Shown here: positions 25,967 to 34,986 of the stretch, piece after piece
Layout of the letters: every line of letters starts with the position of its first letter
How positions within the stretch are numbered: the first letter of the stretch is position 1
Assembly: GCA_030158675.1 (NCBI GenBank)
Contig: JAOASL010000030.1
Coordinates: forward strand, 32,187-96,186
Source: Burkholderiaceae bacterium
GTDB lineage: Bacteria > Pseudomonadota > Gammaproteobacteria > Burkholderiales > Burkholderiaceae_D
DNA: 64,000 nt
Direction of reading: 5' to 3'
Notes under the pieces: generated by a model
What the model was told of the DNA's origin: nothing
The model's input: the letters and a program-made list of their open reading frames with translations, nothing else
The model's database searches: none
Program-made: the position numbers and the translations under genes

Positions 25967-26680
25967 TGACAGCAGGAACAGCGTATTGGTGAACAGATAG
26001 CGGGATGCCAGTCTGAGTGGCTCCTGCGCAAGGCGGTACAACCATTCGAGGCCGAGCCGCTGCCAGCCAAGGGGCGCGCGCGGCAGCACGCCCGCGTGGT
26101 AGTCGAATGCGGCGCCGACGCCGAGCATTACCGCGCGCATCCGGCCACGTTGCGAAGCCATCCACTTTTCCTGCTTCGGGCAGCCCAGAGCAACCAGCAC
26201 GATGCGTGCGCCGCTGGCATGGACGGTTTCAAGGAAGCGGTCGTTGTCTTCATCGTTAAAGGCGCGAAACGGCGGTGCCAGACTGCCAGCGATCTGCAGC
26301 AGCGGAAATGCGTGCTGCAGCACGGTGTGTAGCTTTTCCAGCGTGCTTGCCGTGCCGCCCAGCAGAAACACCGGTAACTGCAGTCGCGCGGCCTCATCCA
26401 GCAGGCGCCACATCATGTCCGGACCGGATAGCCTTTGCTGCTCGGGCCAGCCACGCCGCTGCATCAGCCAGGCCAGCGGCGCGCCGTCCGGCGAGTTCAT
26501 GTCCGACACTGCCAGTGCCGCCGCAAGGGCGGGATCGCTCCGGGCGCTGACCAGCGAATGCACATTGCACAGGCAGACCATGCGTGAGGCGCCGGACTGT
26601 GCCCAGCGAATGATGCGTCCGACAGCCTGTTCCCATGACATCGCGTCAATGCGCGTTCCGAGCAGGATGGTCGATGACAT
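25913..26680 (-). CDS. WecG/TagA/CpsF-family glycosyltransferase (GT26)
   Basis: 255 aa. Family motifs are 'NSPDGAPLAWLMQ', 'FLLGGTASTLEKL', 'VALGCPKQEKWMA' and 'VGAAFDYHAGVLPRAP...GLEWLYRLAQEP'. GT26 enzymes add ManNAc(A), glucose or related sugars to an undecaprenyl-linked acceptor on the inner face of the membrane. It is the last minus-strand gene of the locus and is separated from the other transferases by a plus-strand gene, so it probably has its own promoter in the divergent gap 26681-26814. Confidence 0.88.
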   Translation of the reverse strand: MSSTILLGTRIDAMSWEQAVGRIIRWAQSGASRMVCLCNVHSLVSARSDPALAAALAVSDMNSPDGAPLAWLMQRRGWPEQQRLSGPDMMWRLLDEAARLQLPVFLLGGTASTLEKLHTVLQHAFPLLQIAGSLAPPFRAFNDEDNDRFLETVHASGARIVLVALGCPKQEKWMASQRGRMRAVMLGVGAAFDYHAGVLPRAPLGWQRLGLEWLYRLAQEPLRLASRYLFTNTLFLLSLPRELWRRPPGRAGGTG

Positions 26681-26814
26681 GGGCAGGAATCTCCGCAGCC
26701 GGGGGGATACACCGATTGAAGCGCGGCGCTGCCGTCTGCACCCTGAGGGGTCGCAATGTGCGCACGCTGCGCTGCGGGCAAGATCAACGCTGTTTGATCA
26801 CTGATGGAGGAGCG

Positions 26815-27288
26815 ATGGCTTTCGACCTGATCGCGCGCGCACAACGAACGTGCCGGCTGCGTCTCGCCCAGGCATTCGATGACTTCTGTGGCGATGCGCC
26901 CGGTCAGTCGCGGCTGGAGCTGAACGAGCCGGCGCAGTTGCCGTCACGTGAGCGGGTGCGGCTGCCGTATGACGACAGCGCGTTTGACTGGGTCGCCTGT
27001 CATGAACTGATCGAGACCTTCGGCATTCATGAGCGACAGGTGCGGCTGTTGCGCGAACTGATGCGCATCGCGCGGCACGGCATCTTCGTGTCGACACCGA
27101 ACCGTGCGCATCCGCTGGCACGCTGGTTATATCCGGAGCGTCATGCGCAGCTGCTTGACGCGCTGACGATCAAGACCATGGTCGATGTATTGCCCGGACG
27201 GCCGGCCTGGAAGCTTGGGCATGTGCGGCTGGCGGGATTCAAGTCGCATTACTTCCTGATGGTGTGGAAAGACCCCGGTCGTCCCTGA
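26815..27288 (+). CDS. Short methyltransferase-like protein
   Basis: 157 aa from the ATG at 26815, which has GGAGG 5 bp upstream; longer frames start in unrelated sequence. 'RVRLPYDDSAFDWVACHELIETF' resembles motif II/III of class I SAM-dependent methyltransferases (Methyltransf_11), followed by 'LLRELMRIARHGIFVSTPN'. The glycine-rich SAM-binding motif I is missing, so it may be a degenerate or non-catalytic relative. The C terminus overlaps the convergent deacetylase gene by 50 bp. It is the only plus-strand gene inside this part of the locus. Confidence 0.6.
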   Translation: MAFDLIARAQRTCRLRLAQAFDDFCGDAPGQSRLELNEPAQLPSRERVRLPYDDSAFDWVACHELIETFGIHERQVRLLRELMRIARHGIFVSTPNRAHPLARWLYPERHAQLLDALTIKTMVDVLPGRPAWKLGHVRLAGFKSHYFLMVWKDPGRP

Positions 27289-28054
27289 CTTTCATCGTTC
27301 CCGCATCGTTCCGGCGACCCGGCGCCGCCGTCAGACCGAACAGTTCGCCGTTGGTCAGGCGGTGTGGTGGCGGCACCCGCCGGGCTGCATGCGCGAGAAA
27401 GCGATCAAGCGCCTGCCACAGCTGCAGTCGCTCGATATCCAGTGAATGGCACCACAAGTGAAACACGCCGCCACGCGCCTCGGCCAATGCCAGCAAGCGA
27501 TGCAGCCTGACCAGCCAGTCGGATTCGCGCAGCGTGCAGCCTAATGCTGGCGCGCGCTGGCGCCAGTCACGTTGCGACACGAAATTGCGCAGCCATACCG
27601 CGCGCGCGTGGGGATAAAACTGCGCACTGGTCGGCAGCTCGAATGCATGGTCGCCGCAATCGATGCGCAGGTTCTGCGTGGTGCGCGCGAACGTAAAGCC
27701 GGCGGTTCGTACCTGCCGCAGGTGCACCTGCCGATAGCGTCCGCCCGGGTAGCAGAAGCCATGCACCCGCTGGCCGAGCGTGTCTTCCAGCGCGCGCTTG
27801 CCATCGTAGATTTCGCGCCAGGCCGAACGCTCGTCGATATCGGACAGAAAGCGGTGTGACAGCGTATGCGAGCCAATTTCAAAGCGCTGCGCCAGATCAC
27901 GTGCCTGTGTGCCCGTCAGCACCGGCGGGCCCTCACGGTTCGAGACTGGCACATAGAAAGTTGCCGGTAGTCCGTGGCGCTCGAGCAGCGCTGCCAGCCG
28001 CAGGTCGAGCGGATGACCGTCATCGACCGAAATCGTCATGCGCAGGACGTTCAT
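27239..28054 (-). CDS. Polysaccharide deacetylase (NodB/CE4-like)
   Basis: 271 aa. 'TISVDDGHP' gives the catalytic Asp-Asp pair and 'GSHTLSHRFLSDI' the two metal-binding His of carbohydrate esterase family 4; 'CYPGGRY' is motif 3. No signal peptide, so it works in the cytoplasm or on a lipid-linked sugar. It should remove N- or O-acetyl groups from a precursor of the polymer. Its start overlaps the end of the upstream GT4 gene by 4 bp. Confidence 0.85.
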   Translation of the reverse strand: MNVLRMTISVDDGHPLDLRLAALLERHGLPATFYVPVSNREGPPVLTGTQARDLAQRFEIGSHTLSHRFLSDIDERSAWREIYDGKRALEDTLGQRVHGFCYPGGRYRQVHLRQVRTAGFTFARTTQNLRIDCGDHAFELPTSAQFYPHARAVWLRNFVSQRDWRQRAPALGCTLRESDWLVRLHRLLALAEARGGVFHLWCHSLDIERLQLWQALDRFLAHAARRVPPPHRLTNGELFGLTAAPGRRNDAGTMKVRDDRGLSTPSGSNAT

Positions 28055-29178
28055 GGCACCTCGCGCATCGATTCACGCTGCGACAGCGGCGTATCGCGCA
28101 GCGCGCAGGCGCAGGCATCGACGATGCCTTGCGCGGCACTATCGAAATCGTAGCCGCGCACACGTCGCAGCCCGTCATCGCTGAAGGACTGCCACAGCGT
28201 GCCGTCGGTCAGCAGCCGCTGCGCGCAGTCGGCCCATAGCGGCACGCGCAGCTCACGCACATAGCCATTGCGGCCGTCGACCACCAACTCACCTGCGGCG
28301 CCTGCATGTGGCGACACCAGTACCGGTAGTCCGGCGGCACAAGCTTCATTCGCCACGATGCCCCAGACGTCCATGTGCGTCGGGAACAGGAACAGCCGGG
28401 CCGACTGATACAGCGCCGGCAGCGCATGCTGCGCGGCGAAGCCATGGAACTGCACGTCGACATCCGTGCAGTCAGCTGCCGCCTGTCGCAGCGCCGCATC
28501 CAGGCTGCCGGAGCCGACGTAGAGCAGCCGTGTACGTCGTCCGAGGCGAGCCGCGCATTCGCGCGCGACCGCCAGCGCGAACAATGGGTCCTTGGCCGGC
28601 TCCATCCGGCCGCAGAACAGAAAGTCAAATGACCGTTGCAACGACTGCGGTGGCGCGAAGGCCGGGTTGTCGACGCATAGCCAGGAATAAAAACAGCGCG
28701 TCGGCGACACGCCGTAGGAGCGATATAGCCGCAGCCCGCCCGCCGAGGCGGCGATGAAAGCGCCACTGCCGCGAAACACGACACGACGGACCAGCCGGTG
28801 CGCCAGCGACAGCGCGCGCTCCGAGTCCCAGCTGCCGTCAGTCATTGCCACATGCGGCCAGCGCCGCAAGCGCGCCATCAGGAACGCATACAGATGGGTC
28901 GGATTAAAGCCGTCGGTGACGACCACATCCGGCCGCAGCCGGGCCAGCAGCGGCACCACATCCGGATTGTGATGGATGTAGCGGCCATGCACGGTGACGA
29001 AGCGCTCGCGCAGCCAGTGCCGTTCGAACTGCATCGCCGGCAGGTCCCATTCACGGTTTGGCTCGCGCGCTGAGCAGAATACCGCATGGAAGTCGATGCC
29101 GGCCCAGCGCGCCAGCCGGTTGAAAATCGGCACGCGATACGGCGGCGGAGTATTGGTCACCAGCGCGATGCGAGTCAT
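28051..29178 (-). CDS. GT4 family glycosyltransferase
   Basis: 375 aa with a GT-B fold. N-terminal domain: 'RIALVTNTPPPYRVPIFNRLA'. C-terminal nucleotide-sugar site: 'LLYVGSGSLDAAL' and 'FLFPTHMDVWGIVANEACAAGLPVLVSPHAGAAGELV', the family E-x7-E region. It should add one sugar of the repeat unit on the cytoplasmic face. Donor unknown. Coupled to the deacetylase by a 4-bp overlap and 15 bp after the preceding GT2 gene. Confidence 0.87.
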   Translation of the reverse strand: MTRIALVTNTPPPYRVPIFNRLARWAGIDFHAVFCSAREPNREWDLPAMQFERHWLRERFVTVHGRYIHHNPDVVPLLARLRPDVVVTDGFNPTHLYAFLMARLRRWPHVAMTDGSWDSERALSLAHRLVRRVVFRGSGAFIAASAGGLRLYRSYGVSPTRCFYSWLCVDNPAFAPPQSLQRSFDFLFCGRMEPAKDPLFALAVARECAARLGRRTRLLYVGSGSLDAALRQAAADCTDVDVQFHGFAAQHALPALYQSARLFLFPTHMDVWGIVANEACAAGLPVLVSPHAGAAGELVVDGRNGYVRELRVPLWADCAQRLLTDGTLWQSFSDDGLRRVRGYDFDSAAQGIVDACACALRDTPLSQRESMREVP

Positions 29179-29193
29179 TCTGGCCGGCTCCGC

Positions 29194-30096
29194 TCACACC
29201 TGGCCGGTGCGCTCGTCATCGCGCGTGCGGTATGCCAATGCCCAGCGTAACCAGCCCTGTAGCCGACCGTGCGCGATGGCCAGACCATGCAGCAGACCCG
29301 GTGCCGCCGTGCCGGCTGCAAACAGCCCGGCCACCGACTTCAGTACGGGCATCAGCAACGGCGACAGCAAGCCGCGCGTAATCACCCACGCGGGCAGCCG
29401 GTGTTTGGCATACAGCGCACCGGCGCCGCGCGCACGCAGCCGTGCCGCTCGCCGCAGCGCCGCACTGGTCACCTGTCCGGGCGCATCGGCGCGGTGATGC
29501 ACCTGCACGTCCGGTTCATACGCTAGCAAGGCGCCGGCACGCAGCGCGCGCAGCACGATGTCCGTTTCCTCGCCTGCGCCAAACCATTGGCCGACGCCAA
29601 GCCGGCCGTCGAAGCCGCCCAGCCTGGCGAGCAGCGAGCGCGCGAAAAACAAGGTGATCGACGACACCGGCAGATCGCGAAAGTGCGACGAACGCTGCCA
29701 GCTGAGCGTACCCGGCGCATGTGGCGGATCCTGTTCGACCCAGCGCCCGACCACGCCTGCCGGGCGGTCGCGTCGCAGCGTGCGCAAGAGCATGCGTTCC
29801 AGCGTTTGCGGTTCGTACCAGCAGTCGTCGTCAGGAAAGCCAAGCCAGCGGCCGCCGGCGGCAGCAATACCGGCGTTGCGCGCCAGCGCAAGATTCGGCG
29901 GCGTATGTTTCAGATGACGCAGCGCGATGCCGAAGCTGCGCGCGCGCTGCAGTACCGGCTGCAGGCGGTCGTCCTTGTTCTGGTCGATCACGATCAGCTC
30001 GAAGTCGTGGAAAGTCTGTGCGGCCAGCGAGTCGATCAATTTGTTCAGCTCGGCTGCCCGACCGACGGTGGCCAGGATCAGAGAAATTTCACGCAT
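29194..30096 (-). CDS. GT2 family glycosyltransferase
   Basis: 300 aa from the ATG at 30096; the longer frame upstream is antisense-like sequence overlapping the next gene. GT-A fold with 'ISLILATVGRAAELNKLIDSLAAQ' and the nucleotide-binding 'GFPDDDCWY' (DxD-type motif). One weakly hydrophobic C-terminal segment may bring it to the membrane. Overlaps the upstream GT2 gene by 8 bp, so it is coupled to it. Confidence 0.85.
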   Translation of the reverse strand: MREISLILATVGRAAELNKLIDSLAAQTFHDFELIVIDQNKDDRLQPVLQRARSFGIALRHLKHTPPNLALARNAGIAAAGGRWLGFPDDDCWYEPQTLERMLLRTLRRDRPAGVVGRWVEQDPPHAPGTLSWQRSSHFRDLPVSSITLFFARSLLARLGGFDGRLGVGQWFGAGEETDIVLRALRAGALLAYEPDVQVHHRADAPGQVTSAALRRAARLRARGAGALYAKHRLPAWVITRGLLSPLLMPVLKSVAGLFAAGTAAPGLLHGLAIAHGRLQGWLRWALAYRTRDDERTGQV

Positions 30097-30856
30097 GGAG
30101 GGCTCCGGGCAAGGAGAGTCGGGCGCGCTGTCGGCGGACCAGATAGCGCAGGATGTGCAGCACCCGTACCAGCGGTCCGCCGCCGGCATGCGCGAGCCGG
30201 ACCTGCAGGTCTTCGCGCATTGCCGCGCTGCGTTCGCGTGTCGACAGGCTGCCGCTGTGCTCGCGAAACGCCGCCAGCGGCTGCGGCAATTGGACGGGGT
30301 CGGCAATGCGCGACAGGCGCAGCCACAGGTCATAGTCCATCGCGTATTTCAGCCGCGTGTCGAAATCTCCGGCCTGCCACAGCAGGCTGCGTGCGATGAA
30401 GGTGGCCGGATGCGGAATGAAATTCCCGCGCAGCAGCCGGCGCCGGCTGTAGCCCGGTGCCGTAAAGCCTTCCGGCAACAGACGGCCGTCGATGCAACGC
30501 ATGGTGCGGCCGAACAGCCAGCGGCCGCCGCTGGCCTGCGCCGCGCGCGCCACCGTCAGCAGCACGCTGTCGTGCAGGTAAAAATCATCTGAGTGCAGAT
30601 GGGCGACGAAGTCACCGCTGGCTGCGGCAATGCCTGCATTCATCGCCGCGCTGATGCCTGCACGCGAGTTTTCTATCAACCGGTAAGGCGTGCTCAGTGC
30701 GCGTATGCGGTCCAGTGTGCCGTCGTTCGAGCCGCCGTCGACGAAAATCAATTCGACCTCGACGCCGCGCTGCATCAGCACCGAGGCGATCGATTCCTGC
30801 AGCCAGGGTTCGCTGTTGCGGGTGCAAGTAATCACGGAGAAGGTCGGCAGCTTCAT
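30089..30856 (-). CDS. GT2 family glycosyltransferase
   Basis: 255 aa GT-A enzyme. 'FSVITCTRNSEPWLQESIASVLMQ' is the family start, 'LIFVDGGSNDGTLD' and 'FVAHLHSDDFYLHDS' hold the nucleotide-binding Asp residues. This sub-type is common in capsule and O-antigen clusters. Its start overlaps the stop of the upstream GT4 gene by one base. Confidence 0.88.
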   Translation of the reverse strand: MKLPTFSVITCTRNSEPWLQESIASVLMQRGVEVELIFVDGGSNDGTLDRIRALSTPYRLIENSRAGISAAMNAGIAAASGDFVAHLHSDDFYLHDSVLLTVARAAQASGGRWLFGRTMRCIDGRLLPEGFTAPGYSRRRLLRGNFIPHPATFIARSLLWQAGDFDTRLKYAMDYDLWLRLSRIADPVQLPQPLAAFREHSGSLSTRERSAAMREDLQVRLAHAGGGPLVRVLHILRYLVRRQRARLSLPGALHA

Positions 30857-32076
30857 CAGGCCACGATCGCCCCGGGAGGCAGTCGGTACAGCGCCAGCAG
30901 CCGGCCGGCTGTGTAGTCGGCACTGACGGGTGTCTGTGGCGCATAGGGATAGTCCGGCCGTGGACGGAACCCGCGCAAGGCATGGACCAGCTCAGCCATC
31001 GAGTCATACAGGCGCAACTGGTCAGGGCCGCTCTGATAAATTGCCAGTTCGGGCGTGCCGCCCAGCCGAAGCGCAAACACGCTCTTCCCCAGCAACAGCG
31101 CCTCGAGCACGGTCGATGGACAGGCCTCTTCGCAGACCGACGGTACGACCACGACATCAGCGCGCGCGGCCAGGCGCAGTGTGTCGCGGCCGCTTAGCAG
31201 GCCGTGGAAATAGACCGTGGGGAATCGCCGCCGCAAGCGTTCTTCGTCGGCGCCGTCGCCGGCGATCTCGACCTGCAGTGAGGCATCCAGCCAGGGTTCC
31301 AGTGCGATCAGAAATGCTTCCACGCCTTTGGCCGGATACAGCTTGGCAGCGATGAAGATGTGCAGGCGTTCGCGATCCGGCAGTCGTGCACGCAAGCGCT
31401 GCTGTTGCAGCTGGCCGCCATCCACGAAGTTGTGTACGGTAACGCCCCAGCGCCGCTTGCCGAAGGCACGCATCAGGTTGTGCTGCAACAGTTCGGACAC
31501 GAACACCGTCTTGTGGCGCAGAAAGCCACGGCGCACTTCGGCGCGAAAGCGCATCACGGCGAGCGCGCTGCCAATGCGTTGCAACAGGTTCGGCTGCCAA
31601 CTGCGACAGCCGGCACAATCAATCGGATCGGTCGATACGCAGACCGCTCCGCGCCGGAAGCGCACATGGATCAGGCAGTCGCTACCCTGGTCGTGCCGTG
31701 TCTGGATGAAGTTCAGCGACGGCGGCAGGTAGCTGGCGATGTTGGGCAGATGGCCGTGGTAATGCACGGCGTCATAACCGCTGGCGCGGCGCAGGATGGC
31801 GCGCGCGAAGCGGCGCGCGATCACACTGCGCTTGGGCGGCATGAACAGGCCCAGGTGCATCTCCTTCCAGCCGTCGAACTGGCCGCGCAGTTCCGGATAG
31901 AAGCGGCCGTCGAAATCGAATTCCGCACCAGCCTGCGCTGGGCTGACATCGTCGTTGCCCATCAGGTCCACTTCATGGCCGTCGGCCAGCAGCGCGCGCG
32001 CCAGTGCCAGCACATGACGCGCCAGGCCGCCCATGCCAATGGCTGGCAGGTCTTCGCTGACCATCAGGATGCGCAT
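30856..32076 (-). CDS. GT4 family glycosyltransferase
   Basis: 406 aa GT-B enzyme. 'ILMVSEDLPAIGMGGLARHVLALARAL' has the Gly-rich loop, and 'VVVVPSVCEEACPSTVLEALLLGKSVFALRLGGTPEL' the donor-binding region. A Cys group 'CVSTDPIDCAGCRSW' in the middle is unusual for the family and could bind a metal or form disulfides. It is one base-pair gap from the flippase gene upstream, so it belongs to the same transcript. Confidence 0.87.
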   Translation of the reverse strand: MRILMVSEDLPAIGMGGLARHVLALARALLADGHEVDLMGNDDVSPAQAGAEFDFDGRFYPELRGQFDGWKEMHLGLFMPPKRSVIARRFARAILRRASGYDAVHYHGHLPNIASYLPPSLNFIQTRHDQGSDCLIHVRFRRGAVCVSTDPIDCAGCRSWQPNLLQRIGSALAVMRFRAEVRRGFLRHKTVFVSELLQHNLMRAFGKRRWGVTVHNFVDGGQLQQQRLRARLPDRERLHIFIAAKLYPAKGVEAFLIALEPWLDASLQVEIAGDGADEERLRRRFPTVYFHGLLSGRDTLRLAARADVVVVPSVCEEACPSTVLEALLLGKSVFALRLGGTPELAIYQSGPDQLRLYDSMAELVHALRGFRPRPDYPYAPQTPVSADYTAGRLLALYRLPPGAIVA

Positions 32077-32077
32077 T

Positions 32078-33580
32078 TCAGCGCGCTCCCTGCATCAGCC
32101 GGCGCGAGGCCACGCGCAGCGCGCTGCGTTCATCGCCACGCACGATGAAGGCGAAGCCACCTACCAGCAGCAGCAGCGCGCCGGCAGTCGCCAGCGACAG
32201 CAGGCCGCCGACCGAGTCCGGCAGCCACCATTTCAGCGGCAAGGCCAGTACCAGCGCACCAGCCGCCGTCGCGAAGCCCGGCCACCAGCAGGTGCGCAGT
32301 GTCTCGCGTACCGACACCGGTACGGTGCGTCCATGCACATAGCCGATGAATAGCGCGGTCATCAGCAGTGATGCCAGCAGGTGCGCGACGGCGGCACCGA
32401 TGATGCCGCCAGCCGCAACGCCGACCCACACCAGCCCGACACCGAGCAGGCCGCGCGCGATCGCGAAGCGGCCGGTGATTTTCGGATGGCCCAGGCCGTC
32501 GTTGATCAGTGACGGTATCGTCGTCAATGAATCGGCCATCAGTGCGGCGGTGACCAGCAACAGCACCGGATAGCCGTCGGCGACGAACTCGGGGCCGACC
32601 CAGCGCCTCAGGAATACGTCGCCGGTCAGGGTGATCATGCCGAGCGCCGCGAAGTTCAGGTAGCCGAGAATGCGTGTTGCATCGAGGCAGAGCGCGCGCA
32701 ACTCGCGTTCGTTGCCGGTCGCAGCCAGCGCAGAGACGCGTGGATAGATCACGCTGGCGAGCCGGTAGGTGAGGCCGAGCAGCCGACCCGCGAGCTGGCT
32801 GGGTACGGTGTAGAACGCCAGTGCCACCGGTCCGGCCAGCGCGCCGACCAGCAGCTTGTCCGCATGCTGGTGCAGCAGTGACGCCAGGCGCGACAGCCAG
32901 GTATGGCCGGAGAAGCGCGCCAGCGCGATACAGGTGTCGCGTTGCGGCAGTGCCGGCGCAAGCGGCATGCCAAGCCGCCCCATCAACGCGGCCAGCCAGA
33001 ACAGGTTTGCGCCAGATAGGGCGACACGCGCCAGTACCACGCCAGCGATGCCGCCGCCGTGCACCGCAACGGCCGCCGACGCGAGGTTGGCGAGGATACC
33101 GAACAGGGCTTCGCTGCCGGCTGAACGGTCATAGCGTTGCAGCGCCTGCGGCACCACCAGCAGGTAGTTCTGCCATTGCGACAGCGCGAAGCCGACGGCG
33201 GCCAGGCGCAGCCCCAGCAATGCATCGTCCTGCAGCAACGCCGAGACGCCGAAGAAGCGCGCCAGCAGCGGTGCGGCGAACAAGAACAGCAACACGCCGC
33301 CGGCCAGTCCCAGCACGCCATAGAACGCCAGTCCGAACCAGAAGGTCTCGGCGAAGCGGCGACGGTCGCCGCGCGCATGATGTTCGGCGAGGTATTTGAT
33401 TGCACCGGCCGACAGGCTCAGGTCGAAGATGCCGGCATAGCCGACGATGGCACCGATGACGGTAACGATGCCGAAGCCTTCGAGACCGAGCCCGCTGATC
33501 AGCCAGGGCACGGTGGCCAGCGCAACCAGCGCGGGTAGCGCGGCGCCGGTAAGGTTCCACAGTGAATTACGCAGCAGCAT
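32078..33580 (-). CDS. wzx: Wzx-type oligosaccharide flippase
   Basis: 500 aa with about twelve to fourteen membrane helices. The N terminus 'MLLRNSLWNLTGAALPALVALATVPWLI' and 'GLGLEGFGIVTVIGAIVGYAGIFDLSL' are typical of the MOP/PST transporters that move undecaprenyl-linked repeat units across the inner membrane. It overlaps the polymerase gene by 14 bp. Together with the polymerase this defines a Wzx/Wzy-dependent pathway. Confidence 0.85.
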   Translation of the reverse strand: MLLRNSLWNLTGAALPALVALATVPWLISGLGLEGFGIVTVIGAIVGYAGIFDLSLSAGAIKYLAEHHARGDRRRFAETFWFGLAFYGVLGLAGGVLLFLFAAPLLARFFGVSALLQDDALLGLRLAAVGFALSQWQNYLLVVPQALQRYDRSAGSEALFGILANLASAAVAVHGGGIAGVVLARVALSGANLFWLAALMGRLGMPLAPALPQRDTCIALARFSGHTWLSRLASLLHQHADKLLVGALAGPVALAFYTVPSQLAGRLLGLTYRLASVIYPRVSALAATGNERELRALCLDATRILGYLNFAALGMITLTGDVFLRRWVGPEFVADGYPVLLLVTAALMADSLTTIPSLINDGLGHPKITGRFAIARGLLGVGLVWVGVAAGGIIGAAVAHLLASLLMTALFIGYVHGRTVPVSVRETLRTCWWPGFATAAGALVLALPLKWWLPDSVGGLLSLATAGALLLLVGGFAFIVRGDERSALRVASRRLMQGAR

Positions 33581-34973
33581 GATGTGGCGACCAGTGTGGC
33601 TGACGAGCCGACGGCAAGCGTGCGCTGAGGTAAGGCAGCGCCAGCGTCAGGCCTAGCAGCAGCATCGTGCGGAATTCGATGACAGGCGTACCGATCAGCA
33701 GGGTCGGCATCCAGAACAACAGACCGGCCATGCCGGCATCGGCCAGCAGCGCGCTGTTGCCGCGTAGCGCAGAACGCCGTTTTAGGTAATGCGCAATGCA
33801 TGCGGCCAGCAGCGCAACGAACAGGGCCAGCCCGGCAAAGCCGCTTTTCAGCAACAGGTGACCGAAGCCGCTGTGCACGAAGTCAAATTTGCCGAAGTGG
33901 TAGTCGAGCGCGTCTTCATTGCCATAGAAGCTGCCCCAGCTGCCCAGGCCAAATAGCCAGTGTCCGTCCAGGCTTTGTGCAGCCGCCTCGAGTTCATAGA
34001 AGCGACTGACATCGGTGGCGCGATCCGGGCCGACGTCATACAGCAGCGACGACAAAAAGCCGCCGCCGGTACTGTTGGCGGCCAGCCGCTCGCGCATCAG
34101 CGTGCCGGCCGCGCCCAGCAGCGCGAGCGCGCCGAATCCGCCAAATGCGAGCCGGCGCTGCCAAGGCAGCTGCCATAGCAGCACCACCGACATCAGTCCC
34201 AGGCCGATTAGCGATGAACGGCGGAACGATAGTGCAACGGTCGCCAGCTCCATCGCCAGCAATATCAGCAGCCCGAGCTTGCGCGCCATCGTCAGCCGGG
34301 CTTCGGGCATTAGCAACAGCCATGCGATGCAGAATGCGGCGAGTGCGGCGATGAAATTGTCGGCGATGTCGAAATACACCAGCGTGATGTCGAGCCGCTC
34401 GAAATTGCGGTAAGGGTTTGCATCATCGCCGCCAAAGAATGCATAGCGCACCAACCCGAAGACGGCGCGCAGCGCAGCCAGCACAAGGATCAGCAGCAAC
34501 AGCCGGCGGCGATCCTGCTCGTCGCGCAGCGCCAGTAGCAGTAGCAACGCGAACAGCGCCATATTCAGCACGTTCAGGATGCCGTTGTAGCCAAGCACGG
34601 CGAGCACATCGATACCTTCGGCCAGGCCGAGCGCGAGATGTGCGCTCAACAGGAAGCCGAACGCAAGCAGGAACGGCACGAACGGTGACGGCGGCGACTG
34701 TCGCAGGCGATGCACGGCCTCACGCACCAGCGCAGCGGCCACCGCGACCCACAGCGACAGATTCAGTAACGAGAACGAAAACAGACCGGTGCCGCGTGAG
34801 TAGATCGTGTTGTCCTCCTGCAGCTGGCCCCAGGTCGAGGCCGAGCATACGCACAGCACCGCTACGAAGCCGAACGCAATCGCAGCCGGTGCGTGCAGGC
34901 AGGCCAGCAGCGCCAGCGGCAACAGAGCCAGCGCGCCCATCAGCAGCCAGAAAGGATCGACGGAAGGCGACAT
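33567..34973 (-). CDS. O-antigen ligase/polymerase family protein (Wzy candidate)
   Basis: 468 aa from the ATG at 34973. About eleven hydrophobic segments, with a large periplasmic loop before the C-terminal helices ('VGPDRATDVSRFYELEAAAQSLDGHWLFGLGSWGSFYG'), the Wzy_C/WaaL layout. Because it is next to a flippase and there is no lipid A core gene here, polymerisation of exopolysaccharide repeat units is more likely than O-antigen ligation. Sequence conservation in this family is low, so the role rests mainly on topology and context. Confidence 0.78.
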   Translation of the reverse strand: MSPSVDPFWLLMGALALLPLALLACLHAPAAIAFGFVAVLCVCSASTWGQLQEDNTIYSRGTGLFSFSLLNLSLWVAVAAALVREAVHRLRQSPPSPFVPFLLAFGFLLSAHLALGLAEGIDVLAVLGYNGILNVLNMALFALLLLLALRDEQDRRRLLLLILVLAALRAVFGLVRYAFFGGDDANPYRNFERLDITLVYFDIADNFIAALAAFCIAWLLLMPEARLTMARKLGLLILLAMELATVALSFRRSSLIGLGLMSVVLLWQLPWQRRLAFGGFGALALLGAAGTLMRERLAANSTGGGFLSSLLYDVGPDRATDVSRFYELEAAAQSLDGHWLFGLGSWGSFYGNEDALDYHFGKFDFVHSGFGHLLLKSGFAGLALFVALLAACIAHYLKRRSALRGNSALLADAGMAGLLFWMPTLLIGTPVIEFRTMLLLGLTLALPYLSARLPSARQPHWSPHHAAA

Positions 34974-34986
34974 CGGCGCTTTGACT

